Below, in pieces: positions 1 through 9,936 of a DNA stretch of 64,000 nt. The stretch's first letter is position 1. Every line of letters starts with the position of its first letter. The notes below the pieces were generated by a model. It had not been told where the DNA came from, did no database searches, and saw nothing but the letters and a program-made list of their open reading frames with translations. The position numbers and the translations under genes are program-made. This DNA is from CAZQRW01 sp964596115 (GTDB lineage Bacteria; Hydrothermota; UBA3072; B12-G15), in contig CAZQRW010000002.1 of assembly GCA_964596115.1 (NCBI GenBank), positions 1 through 64,000 of the forward strand, given 5' to 3'.

Positions 1-20
1 GATAGGAAATTAGATCTGAT

Positions 21-3000
21 TTATTTCAAAAATATAAACTTTAATGATTTTTCTGTCTTATCTGTTCTCACAAAGTAAATCCCCTCTTTTATATTTGGAA
101 TTATGGTAACTTCTCCATTTACACCAGGTAAAATGCTCGAAGTAAATACCCTTCTACCTACTTTGTCAAAAAATTTAATATGCACACCTTCTTTATTCCC
201 ATTTATCAAGAATCTAACCTCCCTCAAAAAAACAGCGGACTCAAGAGAGATAGTAAGACCTCCTGTTCTATGATGTGGAATACCTGAAAGGACTATAGAT
301 ACAAACTCATCCGCTTCAATATCCCCATTCTCTATTACAGGCCTTGGAACCTGCCACTGTAATGTCCCAACATCAAAAGTTTCGTATGTCCCTACTGCAA
401 AATAAATAGATTCAGGTAGGCTGTCATATATTTCATTTAATTTTATGACACCTTCAAGGACATTACCAGTTCTGTGCAGCATTGGTAAAGTATCCCCTGA
501 TATATTATACCAGGCAGAATAATCATTATCATTCTCATCTGCAAGAAATATATCATATCGACCAACGTAACCACTTTTTGCCCAGGGGGCAGGCACCATA
601 GAATTGGGATTAGAGGAAACGAATATAAAATGATCATTATTGAATATATCATGAGGATTATCACCTGCTGCTTCTGTTGCAACATAAATCTCTTCAGAAT
701 CTACATAGTAGTAGTACCAAAGATGCATATCAGGATTCTCGGCAAGTATCCCTGCTATCCTATCAAGATAACCGTCCATAACAAATTGAATTACGCCTAC
801 CGTATAGGAATAATTTTTGCCACCGTTGTTGTCCCAGGTATCAAAGCCGCATTTATCATAACTATGAATGACGTATTCAACCTTTGTACCGTATGCTTGA
901 GGCAAAATATGTGCATAATACAATGAAGAATCCAGTGTATCCTCTATCATTCCTATATCTCCCCAGGTGTTATTAATTCCATAGTGAAGAAGCACACTAT
1001 CTATTCCTGAAGGGTCCTCCGTATGCGTATAAACAGTTACGGTATCTACAGGCAGGACAGAGAATTCAGGTGATTGTGATGTTCCATAAATTATAGGTCC
1101 TTCCAGATCGCCAGGGCCAATTGAATCTATTTCAGGATTACTCCTTCCTGCGTAGAGAAAAAATCTATAATCGCCTTTTCTTCCTCCCAACTCCATCATC
1201 ATCCCTCCAGATGATGTTCTCCCTTGATTGTGAAAGCTTAAACTATCACCCGAACCCCAGAGATACACGACCTTATCCCCTGTGGCTAAATTCTCATATC
1301 CTCCGTAGGTCCATCCAGAATCGGTAATCCCATCTATAAATTTAAGGTGGAAACCCTCAAGTAAAGTATTAAAAATACCGGGGGTAACAATGGATTTCGT
1401 CCAGTTTGTAAATCCTGATTTGTAGTCACATATGAGGTAATTTTTGCCTGGTAACAGCGTAATTTTTTTCCTTAAATCCCAGGAAGAATCACCTGAAGAA
1501 CTGTATACTTCCTGGAAAGTAATCCCTTCTCCAGATGGATCTGGAATAACCTTAAAAAGTGAATTCCAACCCTGTGTATCATGGAAGATACCTGAATGAC
1601 CGCCATCATCATAATCACCTTCATTACTCCAATTGGAAAAATAATTTCCCACCAAGGCTGATGTATCTGATGAGAAAAGAAAGGTCCCTCTCCCCCCTCT
1701 TCTATCAAAAATGATGCACAATTTATTATTATACAGTATATATTCATTTAATCCGTCACCATCAACATCTGCTGAATCTATCCTGGTAGACGAGACTGTA
1801 TCGCAGAAAGTGAGCCAATCAGAGCCATATGCGAACCCTCCTCCAAGCCTCGTATGATTCCAGAGATTCTTACCCCAATAGATAAGCTCACCCCCCGGGC
1901 CTGTATGCCAGGCCGTTTCATATAGCATTGCCAGCATTGTTATCCAGCCAAGCTTAGAAACATTATTGTCTGGCAACGAGATGAGTCTCTGCCTCGTCCA
2001 TTTCCACAGGTCTTCATAATCCCCATTTATACCATTGAAATTCTGATCAACAAGGGTTGTACAACCATAGGCAACAGTATTCTTAAAATCATTATACCAG
2101 TTGTCGTATGTGTGACCAGTCCACTCGTATAACTCCGAATACATTGACATCTTTAGTTGATCGTAATAGAGCTCTGGAACACTTCCAGGGCTATATCCAT
2201 TAACGATATCTGATCCCCACCATTTTGCTGCCTCACAGATATGAATTGGTTGTATCCACTGCTGAGAGGCTATATACGATATATTGTTATCATACGAACT
2301 GGCTGGGACGCCGGGCTGTCCAAAGTCCCAACCTGCAACGCCTGCAGCTTTTTCCCAATCATCGCCATATACGATAACTTTCTTCTGATCCTCGTCATTT
2401 CTCAAATTCATAAGTTCTTGATGAAGGCTGTTATCTGAATTTGATATGTCATTCCAGACCATATTGTTTCTGGCATTGGTACTTATAAATACGAGATATA
2501 CATAATTTCCCAGTGTATCATTTAATTTATATACTTTTCTCGTATCAATGGACAGATTGTTTATCCATTGTGCAGCATCATCAAGCACTATACAGGGTGC
2601 AATATAATTACTATTAGAATCCAATTTCCCATATTCATCATTAATTACTTTGATTAAAGAATACGGCATATAATACTCGCTCTTCCATACTCTCTCAGGT
2701 ATCCAGATAACAGTAGGATAATTGCGCCAGCCCGGTTCCTTTACCAGAGAAGAGTCTACTTTCTTTTCATACCAGAGTGCAAAGTGGTTCATATCAGGAT
2801 CTACGTATGGGGCTATATGTTCAGCATAGAACCCGCCAGCTATATCAACAAGGTTTTCTCTCATCCTTTCAATCATCCCTCTATCATTCTGGAGGTACGC
2901 CAGGGATTGAAGGAGGGTCCCAGATATATGAAAATCAACTGGAATATTGTAGAATTCATGGGTATCAAGAATTCTCTGATATGAGTTTCCATTATAACCG

Positions 3001-3107
3001 TAATCTCCATATTTCAAACAATAAGACCCATTATCACTGAAGGATTGATTTGCGTGATGGAGAAATGCTATTTTTGCTGTACCAGCAAATAGTAAAAGGA
3101 TTATCAC
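21..3107 (-). CDS. Secreted GH57-like glycoside hydrolase with T9SS-type C-terminal domain
   Basis: 1028 residues. The N-terminal part resembles glycoside hydrolase family 57 (retaining alpha-glucan enzymes with a (beta/alpha)7 barrel): IAFLHHANQSF near residue 13, the segment FHISGTLLQSL near 60, IWIPERVW near 133 and YGDDWEK near 250. The last ~70 residues are a type IX secretion sorting domain (beta strands, then GIYFVRT and a final KFIFLK). A very short hydrophobic start (MIILLLFAGTAKIA) is the presumed signal peptide and lacks a basic n-region. The start is GTG, overlapping the stop of the upstream propeller gene as GTGA. The substrate cannot be read; alpha-glucan is inferred from the family only. 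The gene is the last of a kinase-regulator-propeller-hydrolase operon, suggesting extracellular polysaccharide processing at the cell surface. GH57 assignment is probable, not certain. Confidence 0.72.
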   Translation of the reverse strand: MIILLLFAGTAKIAFLHHANQSFSDNGSYCLKYGDYGYNGNSYQRILDTHEFYNIPVDFHISGTLLQSLAYLQNDRGMIERMRENLVDIAGGFYAEHIAPYVDPDMNHFALWYEKKVDSSLVKEPGWRNYPTVIWIPERVWKSEYYMPYSLIKVINDEYGKLDSNSNYIAPCIVLDDAAQWINNLSIDTRKVYKLNDTLGNYVYLVFISTNARNNMVWNDISNSDNSLHQELMNLRNDEDQKKVIVYGDDWEKAAGVAGWDFGQPGVPASSYDNNISYIASQQWIQPIHICEAAKWWGSDIVNGYSPGSVPELYYDQLKMSMYSELYEWTGHTYDNWYNDFKNTVAYGCTTLVDQNFNGINGDYEDLWKWTRQRLISLPDNNVSKLGWITMLAMLYETAWHTGPGGELIYWGKNLWNHTRLGGGFAYGSDWLTFCDTVSSTRIDSADVDGDGLNEYILYNNKLCIIFDRRGGRGTFLFSSDTSALVGNYFSNWSNEGDYDDGGHSGIFHDTQGWNSLFKVIPDPSGEGITFQEVYSSSGDSSWDLRKKITLLPGKNYLICDYKSGFTNWTKSIVTPGIFNTLLEGFHLKFIDGITDSGWTYGGYENLATGDKVVYLWGSGDSLSFHNQGRTSSGGMMMELGGRKGDYRFFLYAGRSNPEIDSIGPGDLEGPIIYGTSQSPEFSVLPVDTVTVYTHTEDPSGIDSVLLHYGINNTWGDIGMIEDTLDSSLYYAHILPQAYGTKVEYVIHSYDKCGFDTWDNNGGKNYSYTVGVIQFVMDGYLDRIAGILAENPDMHLWYYYYVDSEEIYVATEAAGDNPHDIFNNDHFIFVSSNPNSMVPAPWAKSGYVGRYDIFLADENDNDYSAWYNISGDTLPMLHRTGNVLEGVIKLNEIYDSLPESIYFAVGTYETFDVGTLQWQVPRPVIENGDIEADEFVSIVLSGIPHHRTGGLTISLESAVFLREVRFLINGNKEGVHIKFFDKVGRRVFTSSILPGVNGEVTIIPNIKEGIYFVRTDKTEKSLKFIFLK

Positions 3108-5128
3108 TTTATAACCATAAATTTACCACCATCAACCACACCACTATTCCCAATAATACGGTAAAGGTAAATGCCGGGATAAAGATCTTTAGTGATAGTA
3201 ACTGTATCTCCGACTGCAGATGTATCAAATACAGACTTACCGGAGGCATTAAAAATCACAACTCTCAAATTCTTTAATCCATCCATAGTAATTTTTATCC
3301 AGTGATGTTCCGAAGAAATGTAGGGATTTGGAAAGACAATAGACTTATATTCCATCGGTTTCAAACCTATACTTATCTTATACATACCATTGAATGAACC
3401 TACCCAGATATTACCATTTCTATCGGTAAAAAGAGGATAGGCACCCGCATTATTTCTAACCCCTCTAAGTTCTGGAATCCTTTCCCAGAATCCTGCTGTG
3501 TTTCTGTAGACAACACCCTCTCCACTCTGGAATACCCAGAGCTCCCCTTCTTTATCAAATGTAATACCATTTACTGGACCTGGATAAAGGCCTGAATTTT
3601 CATAATCAAAATGTTCCGCAATTGTATAATTTTCAATGTGGGAAAGTCCATTCTCTGAGCCCACCCATATACTACCAAAATTGTCTGCCTTCAATGCATA
3701 TATCATACTTCCAAAATCTCCACTCACCTTGTGAAATATTCCATCTTTTAGATAGTATACACCATTTGGTCTTGCAGATGAACCAGTACCAAAAAACGGA
3801 GTGCCTGATGCGTCAAAGGCAATATATCTAGTCCAGGTAATAGATGGATCATTATATGTTTGCCAATTGATTGAATCACCAGAATAATATGCCTTAAAAA
3901 TATAACTTCCTAAAGCGGCTATCCATATTGTATCACCCGGTCCAGCCTTGATACAAGATATAGTTGCTACACTTATAGGAAGGTTAACAGACTGAGGAGA
4001 AATGGTATCTTCAGGAGTCCACCTAAAAACTACTGGTACGTTATTATCCCAATACCATAGCCCAAACCATAATTTCCCTTTACTATCCTTTTCCACCTGC
4101 CATAATCTACCATGCATTCCCCATTCATTTGAATAATTCCAATCAATCCATTTTCCATCCTTATACTCAGAGAGTGATACAAGTCCGTATGGATTATTCG
4201 AGTCATAACTGCCCGCACCAAAGGTTACCCAAATACTTCCATCACCCATTTGTTCAAAATCACTGCCGGGTATAAATCTCGGTAAAGAAAGGGTATAATA
4301 ACCAACAATACCACCGTCTTCATATCTTATTATATATTTCCCTTTCACAGGTATATATAGAGAATTTTTATAGGGGATAATGTCTGAAGCAGATGTAGAA
4401 ATGTTAATGGGCATTGCATTATAATTTTGATTTCTGGAACGAATATACTTCCCGGCATTAATAATAATATCATCCTCATACATTGCTGCATTATATACCT
4501 CTCCACTATACCATCCTGTTGTATCATAAAGTTTGCCGAAGCCAGATTCACCACCAACAAATATCGAATCATTAAAAATATCTATAAAGGAAAAATTGCC
4601 ACTCATTAGAAGAACCGTATCGCTAAAATTTGTTGTTTTGTATATACCATTAGAAGTAGCAAGATATATTGAATCTGAAAAAAATTCAATGTCCCTGACC
4701 TGAAACGGATAAAATTTGGTCTGTGTACTTTCAGGATATGCATCCAATGGGAAATAAGAAATACCATTTTTAAATCCGAGGTATACTATTTCATTACGAA
4801 TTGTGATTGAATTTGCAAAGGTGTCTGGAAACAAGGGAAGAAAAAAGGTGTAATCTTTTATAAAAATTTTATCCTTATTAAATAATTGCATACCGTTAAG
4901 AGTCAAAATAAAAATTGAATCATTATATAGGTATGTCTTTATCGTCTGTAGAGTATTTAAACCATCTCTGGTTGTAATAAAATCAAATGATTCAGCCTCG
5001 GGAGAAAAAATAACTATACCACCATTATCGCTTGCAATATATATTCTATCTTTAGATTCGGAAGAAAAGCCAAAATTGTAGGCATAAGGGAAAAAGGTGT
5101 AATTAATTGCAAGCAAAAAGAATATCAT
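3104..5128 (-). CDS. Secreted beta-propeller (two-component-regulator propeller-like) protein with T9SS domain
   Basis: 674 residues. Repeated blades of the two-component regulator propeller type are visible, for example IWVGSENGLSHI, GELWVFQSGEGVVYR and GNIWVGSFNGMYKI, covering most of the chain. The C-terminus carries a T9SS type A sorting domain (IFNASGKSVFDT, then LYPGIYLYRI and a final GGKFMVIK). The N-terminus is a short hydrophobic signal-like stretch (MIFFLLAINYTFFPYA). In hybrid sensors such propellers form the periplasmic ligand-binding part fused to a kinase; here the propeller is a separate secreted protein, translationally coupled (ATGA overlap) to a response regulator and two genes after a kinase that has no sensor of its own. 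A sensing or surface-adhesion role is inference. Confidence 0.75.
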   Translation of the reverse strand: MIFFLLAINYTFFPYAYNFGFSSESKDRIYIASDNGGIVIFSPEAESFDFITTRDGLNTLQTIKTYLYNDSIFILTLNGMQLFNKDKIFIKDYTFFLPLFPDTFANSITIRNEIVYLGFKNGISYFPLDAYPESTQTKFYPFQVRDIEFFSDSIYLATSNGIYKTTNFSDTVLLMSGNFSFIDIFNDSIFVGGESGFGKLYDTTGWYSGEVYNAAMYEDDIIINAGKYIRSRNQNYNAMPINISTSASDIIPYKNSLYIPVKGKYIIRYEDGGIVGYYTLSLPRFIPGSDFEQMGDGSIWVTFGAGSYDSNNPYGLVSLSEYKDGKWIDWNYSNEWGMHGRLWQVEKDSKGKLWFGLWYWDNNVPVVFRWTPEDTISPQSVNLPISVATISCIKAGPGDTIWIAALGSYIFKAYYSGDSINWQTYNDPSITWTRYIAFDASGTPFFGTGSSARPNGVYYLKDGIFHKVSGDFGSMIYALKADNFGSIWVGSENGLSHIENYTIAEHFDYENSGLYPGPVNGITFDKEGELWVFQSGEGVVYRNTAGFWERIPELRGVRNNAGAYPLFTDRNGNIWVGSFNGMYKISIGLKPMEYKSIVFPNPYISSEHHWIKITMDGLKNLRVVIFNASGKSVFDTSAVGDTVTITKDLYPGIYLYRIIGNSGVVDGGKFMVIK

Positions 5129-5736
5129 TTTCTTATAATTTCTCCTTCCTTTAAGATTAAAAGTCGGGATAGCGCATCTTTCCCTTTATTATTGTTATAC
5201 TCCACCTTCTTAACCTCCCCATTTTCAAAATAGACATAACCGGTGTTTCCTCCTGACTTTATTGATAATTCAATTGTTTCTTTCATAGACTTTATAGCAT
5301 CTGTAACATACATAAATCCAACATCCTTCAGATATATTTTATCCCTCTTCCTGTCTAAAAATTCTCTGATAATCCTTGCTCTATTTAGTCTCTTTTTTAC
5401 TTTGGATACCAACTTTTCTCCCTGGAATGGTTTTGCGATGTAATCATCTGCTCCCAATTCGTACCCTTTTATGTAGTCTTCGACTTCATCCTTTACAGTA
5501 ACAAAAATAAAAGGCGTAAGGGGGTCTTTGAACTCCTTCCTTATCTTAGTTATAAGTTCAAATCCATCCATCTCGGGCATAACAATATCCGAGATTACCA
5601 ATTCTGGTTTTCTATTTTTAATTATATTAAATGCAACAATACCATTCTCTGCATCTATGACCTCAAATCCCTCTTTCTCAAGGGTTTTTTTGATAACCAA
5701 TCTTATTGTTGGATTGTCTTCAACTACTAAAATCAT
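5125..5736 (-). CDS. Response regulator with receiver and DUF4388/PATAN-like output domain
   Basis: 203 residues. Residues 1-118 are a CheY-like receiver: acidic pair E6/D7, phosphoacceptor D50 in VISDIVMPEMDG, the conserved Thr in FIFVTVKDE and Lys in IAKPF. Residues ~135-203 resemble the DUF4388/PATAN output domain, which carries patterns of the form G-x-V-x-F-x-x-G-x-V followed by G-x-x-A-L-x-x-L-L; here GYVYFENGEVKKVEY and GKDALSRLLILKEGEI. There is no helix-turn-helix, so the output is probably protein-protein rather than transcriptional. It overlaps the upstream kinase (ATGA) and the downstream propeller gene (ATGA), so kinase and regulator are almost certainly partners. Confidence 0.88.
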   Translation of the reverse strand: MILVVEDNPTIRLVIKKTLEKEGFEVIDAENGIVAFNIIKNRKPELVISDIVMPEMDGFELITKIRKEFKDPLTPFIFVTVKDEVEDYIKGYELGADDYIAKPFQGEKLVSKVKKRLNRARIIREFLDRKRDKIYLKDVGFMYVTDAIKSMKETIELSIKSGGNTGYVYFENGEVKKVEYNNNKGKDALSRLLILKEGEIIRK

Positions 5737-6452
5737 ACCTTCCTCCTTGTTCTTCTATCCCTACCGCTTCTTCTTTCTGAATACCTTCTTCTATCGACAA
5801 AATGGAAGTCAGTGGGCATAGTTATTATGAACTTTGTACCGTATCCCTTTCTCGACTCAATATCGATAACGCCAAAGTGCTCATAGACAATCTTATGAAC
5901 AACTGAAAGCCCAAGACCTATTCCACCCTTTCTTCCTGTATAAAATTTTTTAAAGACATTTTTTGGCTCTTTTAGGTCAATATAGCCATCACTATTATAA
6001 ACATATATCTCTACCATATTGTTACCCAGATTTTTCCCACCAATTTCAACCCAGCCTTGCTTATTTGCATGGTGTATTCCATTCTTAATGAGGTTAATAA
6101 ATGCGGATTTTAGCTTTTCCCTATCACATAATATTGGAGGAAAACGCTCAGGAATCTTATTTATTAATTTAACATCATTTTCTTTAGCCACTTTATCTTG
6201 AATACTGATACATTCATTAACCAGAGAACGTATGTCCGCTGGTAATAATTCTAATTCAAGAGGTCTTGATAGTGTAATAGAATCCCTGGAAAGTTCAAAT
6301 AACCTTTGGGCTTCTTTTATCAAAGATGTAATAAGTGCGTCCTTGCCAAAATTTTTTTCTATCAATTCAAGGCCCATTACAATCCCTGCGAGGGAATTCT
6401 TTATTTCATGGGCAATAATAGAGAGACCTTCATCTCTGTTTATCTTTGTCAT
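5733..6452 (-). CDS. Cytosolic sensor histidine kinase without input domain
   Basis: 239 residues from the ATG at 6452. An H-box with phosphorylated His15 (IIAHEIKNSLAG) is followed by the N-box (INLIKNGIHHANKQ), a D/F region and the G-box (GRKGGIGLGLSVVHKI). A basic tail with arginine clusters follows (DRRRYSERRSGRDRR). There is no transmembrane segment or PAS/GAF domain; only 14 residues precede the histidine. The frame can be opened to a TTG at 6488, but that TTG lies in the best -35 box upstream (TTGACA), so I prefer the ATG. Transcription probably starts separately from the upstream radical SAM gene. Coupled by ATGA to the response regulator. What signal it reads, and whether the secreted propeller is involved, is unknown. 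Confidence 0.88.
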   Translation of the reverse strand: MTKINRDEGLSIIAHEIKNSLAGIVMGLELIEKNFGKDALITSLIKEAQRLFELSRDSITLSRPLELELLPADIRSLVNECISIQDKVAKENDVKLINKIPERFPPILCDREKLKSAFINLIKNGIHHANKQGWVEIGGKNLGNNMVEIYVYNSDGYIDLKEPKNVFKKFYTGRKGGIGLGLSVVHKIVYEHFGVIDIESRKGYGTKFIITMPTDFHFVDRRRYSERRSGRDRRTRRKV

Positions 6453-6460
6453 ACCAGATA

Positions 6461-6488
6461 AAAATAACACAGGTATTTTAAATGTCAA
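6461..6488 (-). promoter_or_regulatory. Promoter of the kinase-regulator-propeller-GH57 operon
   Basis: On the minus strand TTGACA (6483-6488) is followed after 16 nt by TATTTT (6461-6466), which ends 8 nt before the kinase ATG. No Shine-Dalgarno lies between, consistent with a leaderless transcript. Confidence 0.55.
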
Positions 6489-6546
6489 CAGTGATTATAG
6501 TATAGTCAAAAAACGATTTACATGTTGTATCTATCTGACTCTTCTA

Positions 6547-7629
6547 CTAATAGTAGTAGTTACAGCAACCCTTGCATACAGGAAAAACATTCCCTGATGC
6601 AATAAATTTTCTTAATTGTCTTGCTTTACCAGAATTCCAGATATCAAACAAACTTTCATTTTTCAAACTACCGATCTTATAATCAGGACATATTTCTATA
6701 CTGCTGTCAGGCTTAATTGTTACAGAATTGAAAGGTGCCTTACACCTTCCTCTAAATTTATCAAGATATGCTGGTTCTCTATTGTAGTATTTCTCAATAT
6801 TCTCTGGTTCTATTTCGGGAGCAAAATATACGGGCATACCCCATGATGTATTTTTTATTCTTTCGTAATCTTGTTTTCTTACCCTGTAGTAACGATTATC
6901 AAATTCAGCACCCCTCCAGTAGTGTGCCCTTTGCCCGGTTATTTTTTCAAATAATAACGAATCACCAGGATTCAAGGTAAGAATATTCAGAAAAACAACG
7001 GAAGAAAAGTGGTTTGCCTTTGCAAATTTTATGATAAATTCAGGGTCATTGTCCCTTGATAGAAGGGAGTATAGTATCATCCTTGGATATATTATTCTTT
7101 TCTTTTTTTTCAATTTATTTATCTCTTTTATTCCTTCTTCTATTAACTGAAATGAATTCCTTACTCCTCTCAAACGGTTGTGTACTTCTGGCGGGCCATC
7201 TACAGAAATTTTTATCCTGTCGATACCTGAATGTATAAGGAAGTCTGCAAAGTGTTTTAATAATGAGCCATTTGTTACAATTGAGAGAGAAAGATTGTTC
7301 CTTTTTACAAGCTCTACTGTTTCTCTAAAATGTCTGTACAACATTGGCTCACCACCTGTAAGCCCTATAGCAGGTTTATAGTATTTCACCTCCTTTATTA
7401 CTTTTCTTACTATATCAAAGGGTAAATCTTTTGGATATTTTCTTATATTATTCAAAAAGCACATATCACAATGTAAATTGCATCTCTCTGTTGGATAAAT
7501 TATAACAGCCCTCGGGATAAATGAATATCCATTCGTAAATCTATACGTAGAACTCGAAACAATCTCTGAAAACTTTCCAAGGATTGTATATGGCAAGAAA
7601 TATAGTCTATCTCTTAATCTTTCTTTCAC
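6547..7629 (-). CDS. Radical SAM/SPASM domain protein
   Basis: 360 residues. The radical SAM cluster motif CxxxCxxC is present as RCNLHCDMCFLNN near residue 50; the SAM-binding GGEP motif is GLTGGEPMLY near 95. A C-terminal SPASM region has cysteines in GRCKAPFNSVTIKPD, EICPDY and FPVCKGCCNYYY, which would ligate one or two auxiliary 4Fe-4S clusters. The start is GTG behind GGAGG with 6-nt spacing, and it overlaps the upstream flippase by 23 nt. SPASM enzymes commonly modify peptides or proteins, but some act in sugar and cell-wall chemistry. The FemAB-like and flippase neighbours suggest envelope or surface-polymer modification; the substrate is not readable. Confidence 0.85.
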   Translation of the reverse strand: MKERLRDRLYFLPYTILGKFSEIVSSSTYRFTNGYSFIPRAVIIYPTERCNLHCDMCFLNNIRKYPKDLPFDIVRKVIKEVKYYKPAIGLTGGEPMLYRHFRETVELVKRNNLSLSIVTNGSLLKHFADFLIHSGIDRIKISVDGPPEVHNRLRGVRNSFQLIEEGIKEINKLKKKKRIIYPRMILYSLLSRDNDPEFIIKFAKANHFSSVVFLNILTLNPGDSLLFEKITGQRAHYWRGAEFDNRYYRVRKQDYERIKNTSWGMPVYFAPEIEPENIEKYYNREPAYLDKFRGRCKAPFNSVTIKPDSSIEICPDYKIGSLKNESLFDIWNSGKARQLRKFIASGNVFPVCKGCCNYYY

Positions 7630-8980
7630 TCCATTCCTCCAAAAAGATTATTATACCTACGACAAAAATCCCTATTGCTCTCATAGATAGACCCATATTT
7701 TTTAGAAGATAATATATTGTCGTTACTCCTATAATCTCAAGTGCCATTCTCCCAATCCTATATGAAATTGGATGAAATGTCCGGGATATGGAGAGAGAAA
7801 GCACAGCCAGCGCAAAATAGGCTATGAGCGTTGTAAGGGCTGCACCTATTATACCGAAGTGGGGTATAAAATAAAGATTTAATAAGAAATTGATTGAAAA
7901 TCCTATAAGTGCTATAGGAAGAAGTGTCTTTGTCCTGGAATGAATATAAAATGGTGCTGAAAATATCTGCTCAAGGCCAAAAAATATATACGCAAGCCCC
8001 ACAATAGGAGAAACGATCATTCCTGGATAGTAGGGCTTTGCAACCCATACTTTAAAAATTTCGGGAAGTAAAAGCATAACCCCAATCCACATAATTAGAA
8101 TTAATCTTACAAAGAGTGTTGTTGTTCTAATAAAGAGATCCTTCCTATCAGGGTTCTTGAAAAAGAAAGGAAGCCATGCAAATCTAAATCCATTGACAAA
8201 AAGAGAAAGAATGCTCCCAAACTGATATCCAAGAATGTACAGACCCGCATTAGACGTTCCCTTGAATATTCTCATAAGGTATCTATCGGAAAGATCAAGA
8301 AGAAGCATGAGCACAGAGATAGGAAGAAGAGGAATACCAAAACTCCACATTTCTTTTGCGAGTTTTTTGTCAAGTGAAAATTGAATGTGCCTTCTGACAA
8401 ATGGAAACGAGAGGATCAACAATAAAACAAGGGCAATTAAATCACCATACAGTACACCAAGAATTCCTAATTTCATTACTACGACGAAGTATACGTTGAG
8501 ACCCATATTTACAATAAATCTTATAGTGTTTAATATAACATAAAGCGTAGACCTCTCTTCAGCCCTAAGAATGAGGATGGGAATTACAGCAATGTTCTCG
8601 ATGAAAACAATAAAAGAGGCAATTATAATATACTGTGGAATTGACTTTCCATAAATAAAAATGGAGATTGGCTTCGAAAATCCAATTAAGATAAGAATCA
8701 ATGGTATACCATAGAGAAATCTCAAAAACAAAAGGGTGCTTGAAGATTCTTTCTCTCTTTTATCCTTTGTAAAGGATTTAAAGAAGGCGTCATTCAAACC
8801 CAGGGAAAAGAAAAGTATTAAAAAAGAAATATACACATATGTAAGGCCAAGGATTCCATAATCCGATGTTGGAAAGGCCCTGGTATATATTGGAATGAGA
8901 AAAAATCCTATTGCTTTTTTGAAGAGTAAACCAATACTATAAACAAAGGTGTGTCTATATAAACTCTTTACCTTTCCCAT
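7607..8980 (-). CDS. Wzx-type polysaccharide flippase (MOP/MATE superfamily)
   Basis: 457 residues with about 12-14 hydrophobic segments spread over the whole length and short basic cytosolic loops, the pattern of oligosaccharidyl-lipid flippases. The N-terminal segment (SLYRHTFVYSIGLLFKKAIG, then FLIPIYTR) is typical of the polysaccharide biosynthesis family. Such proteins move undecaprenyl-linked oligosaccharides across the inner membrane. The start codon ATG at 8980 overlaps the FemAB-like stop as TAATG. Sits between a FemAB-like transferase and a SPASM radical SAM gene with no glycosyltransferases nearby, so the exported glycan cannot be named. Confidence 0.88.
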   Translation of the reverse strand: MGKVKSLYRHTFVYSIGLLFKKAIGFFLIPIYTRAFPTSDYGILGLTYVYISFLILFFSLGLNDAFFKSFTKDKREKESSSTLLFLRFLYGIPLILILIGFSKPISIFIYGKSIPQYIIIASFIVFIENIAVIPILILRAEERSTLYVILNTIRFIVNMGLNVYFVVVMKLGILGVLYGDLIALVLLLILSFPFVRRHIQFSLDKKLAKEMWSFGIPLLPISVLMLLLDLSDRYLMRIFKGTSNAGLYILGYQFGSILSLFVNGFRFAWLPFFFKNPDRKDLFIRTTTLFVRLILIMWIGVMLLLPEIFKVWVAKPYYPGMIVSPIVGLAYIFFGLEQIFSAPFYIHSRTKTLLPIALIGFSINFLLNLYFIPHFGIIGAALTTLIAYFALAVLSLSISRTFHPISYRIGRMALEIIGVTTIYYLLKNMGLSMRAIGIFVVGIIIFLEEWSERKIKR

Positions 8981-9918
8981 TAAAATTCAATGTAAAGGGT
9001 ATCACGGAAAAGACCCCTTGCCCCTATAGATTCCTTAAATCTTCCAAGCCCCATATTCGGTTCCATATTCAGCGTAAAAGTTCCAAGGTCAAGAAAGGAA
9101 TATCCATTTTGCCAGCACCATTTTAGTACTTCATAAAAAAGTATGTTTACTGGCCTGTATTTATTGTATTCTTCATTATGACTGATATAAAAGGCAAGGG
9201 ATACCCTTTTATTTGCTCTAAAAAGCACAGTACCAGCAATCATCTTGCCCTTTAGGAAGGATGCAAATAATCTTATTTCCTCGGGGAATAATTCTTTCAA
9301 TTTGAAAAGCTCCTGAACCGTATGGGTAGGTTTAACATTATGTCTCATCTTAAGATTCTTTTTGAGTATTGAATAGAATGTCTGAAAATCGTCGGATTCC
9401 ATTACTTCAACACCCATTTTTTTTGCCTTTCTTGTTGCAGTTCTTGCCTCTGATTTAAAGAGGGAAAAGGGCTCTTCCACAACAGGAATGTATGCAGTGA
9501 GCTCTCTTTTTCTATACCGAAAACCATTTTTAAACAATACAAAATCGATATAATTAATGGGCCTTTCGTAATAAATCAGAGGAGAAATAGTCATTTCTAC
9601 CCCCCTAAAACCCTTTGCTTTCGCAAATTTTAGAAGTTTCTCAACAAGGTCAAAAGACCTCTTAATACTCAGATTATCTTTAAAAACAAAACCTCCATAA
9701 GAAGCACCCCTATGAGAAAACAGAAATCCCTTCCATTCGACTGCAGGAAATAATGCAATCCATTCTTTCTCGGAAAATATAATACTCTCATCAATAAATC
9801 TATCAGGAGGGTGATATGACAGGAACCTTCTTTTGTGGAAAATTGTGCCGTTTGTACTAGTTTCCACAAATTTTTCCCACTTGTCCCTATAATTTTCTCT
9901 GTATGGTATTATTTCCAA
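8980..9918 (-). CDS. FemAB/GNAT-like transferase
   Basis: 312 residues. The pattern matches the FemAB-related acetyltransferase group (tandem GNAT folds): an N-terminal half with TNGTIFHKRRFLSYH and a C-terminal half with KGKMIAGTVLFRANKRV, YKYRPVNILFYEVLKW and FLDLGTFTLNMEPNMGLGRFKESIG. Family members add amino acids to lipid II from aminoacyl-tRNA, or act in exopolysaccharide and protein modification. The start is TTG behind AGGAG with about 6-nt spacing. First gene of a three-gene set with a Wzx flippase and a SPASM radical SAM enzyme, arguing for an envelope precursor as substrate. The exact donor and acceptor are unknown. Confidence 0.82.
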   Translation of the reverse strand: MEIIPYRENYRDKWEKFVETSTNGTIFHKRRFLSYHPPDRFIDESIIFSEKEWIALFPAVEWKGFLFSHRGASYGGFVFKDNLSIKRSFDLVEKLLKFAKAKGFRGVEMTISPLIYYERPINYIDFVLFKNGFRYRKRELTAYIPVVEEPFSLFKSEARTATRKAKKMGVEVMESDDFQTFYSILKKNLKMRHNVKPTHTVQELFKLKELFPEEIRLFASFLKGKMIAGTVLFRANKRVSLAFYISHNEEYNKYRPVNILFYEVLKWCWQNGYSFLDLGTFTLNMEPNMGLGRFKESIGARGLFRDTLYIEF

Positions 9919-9936
9919 AATTTCTCCTTTTTGCTC

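Noticed and set aside
6453..6488. N-terminal extension of the histidine kinase from TTG 6488
   Set aside because: The TTG is part of a TTGACA -35 box, has no ribosome site, and the 12 added residues do not resemble a kinase N-terminus. Same reasoning applies to the long starts at 37462 and 44665.
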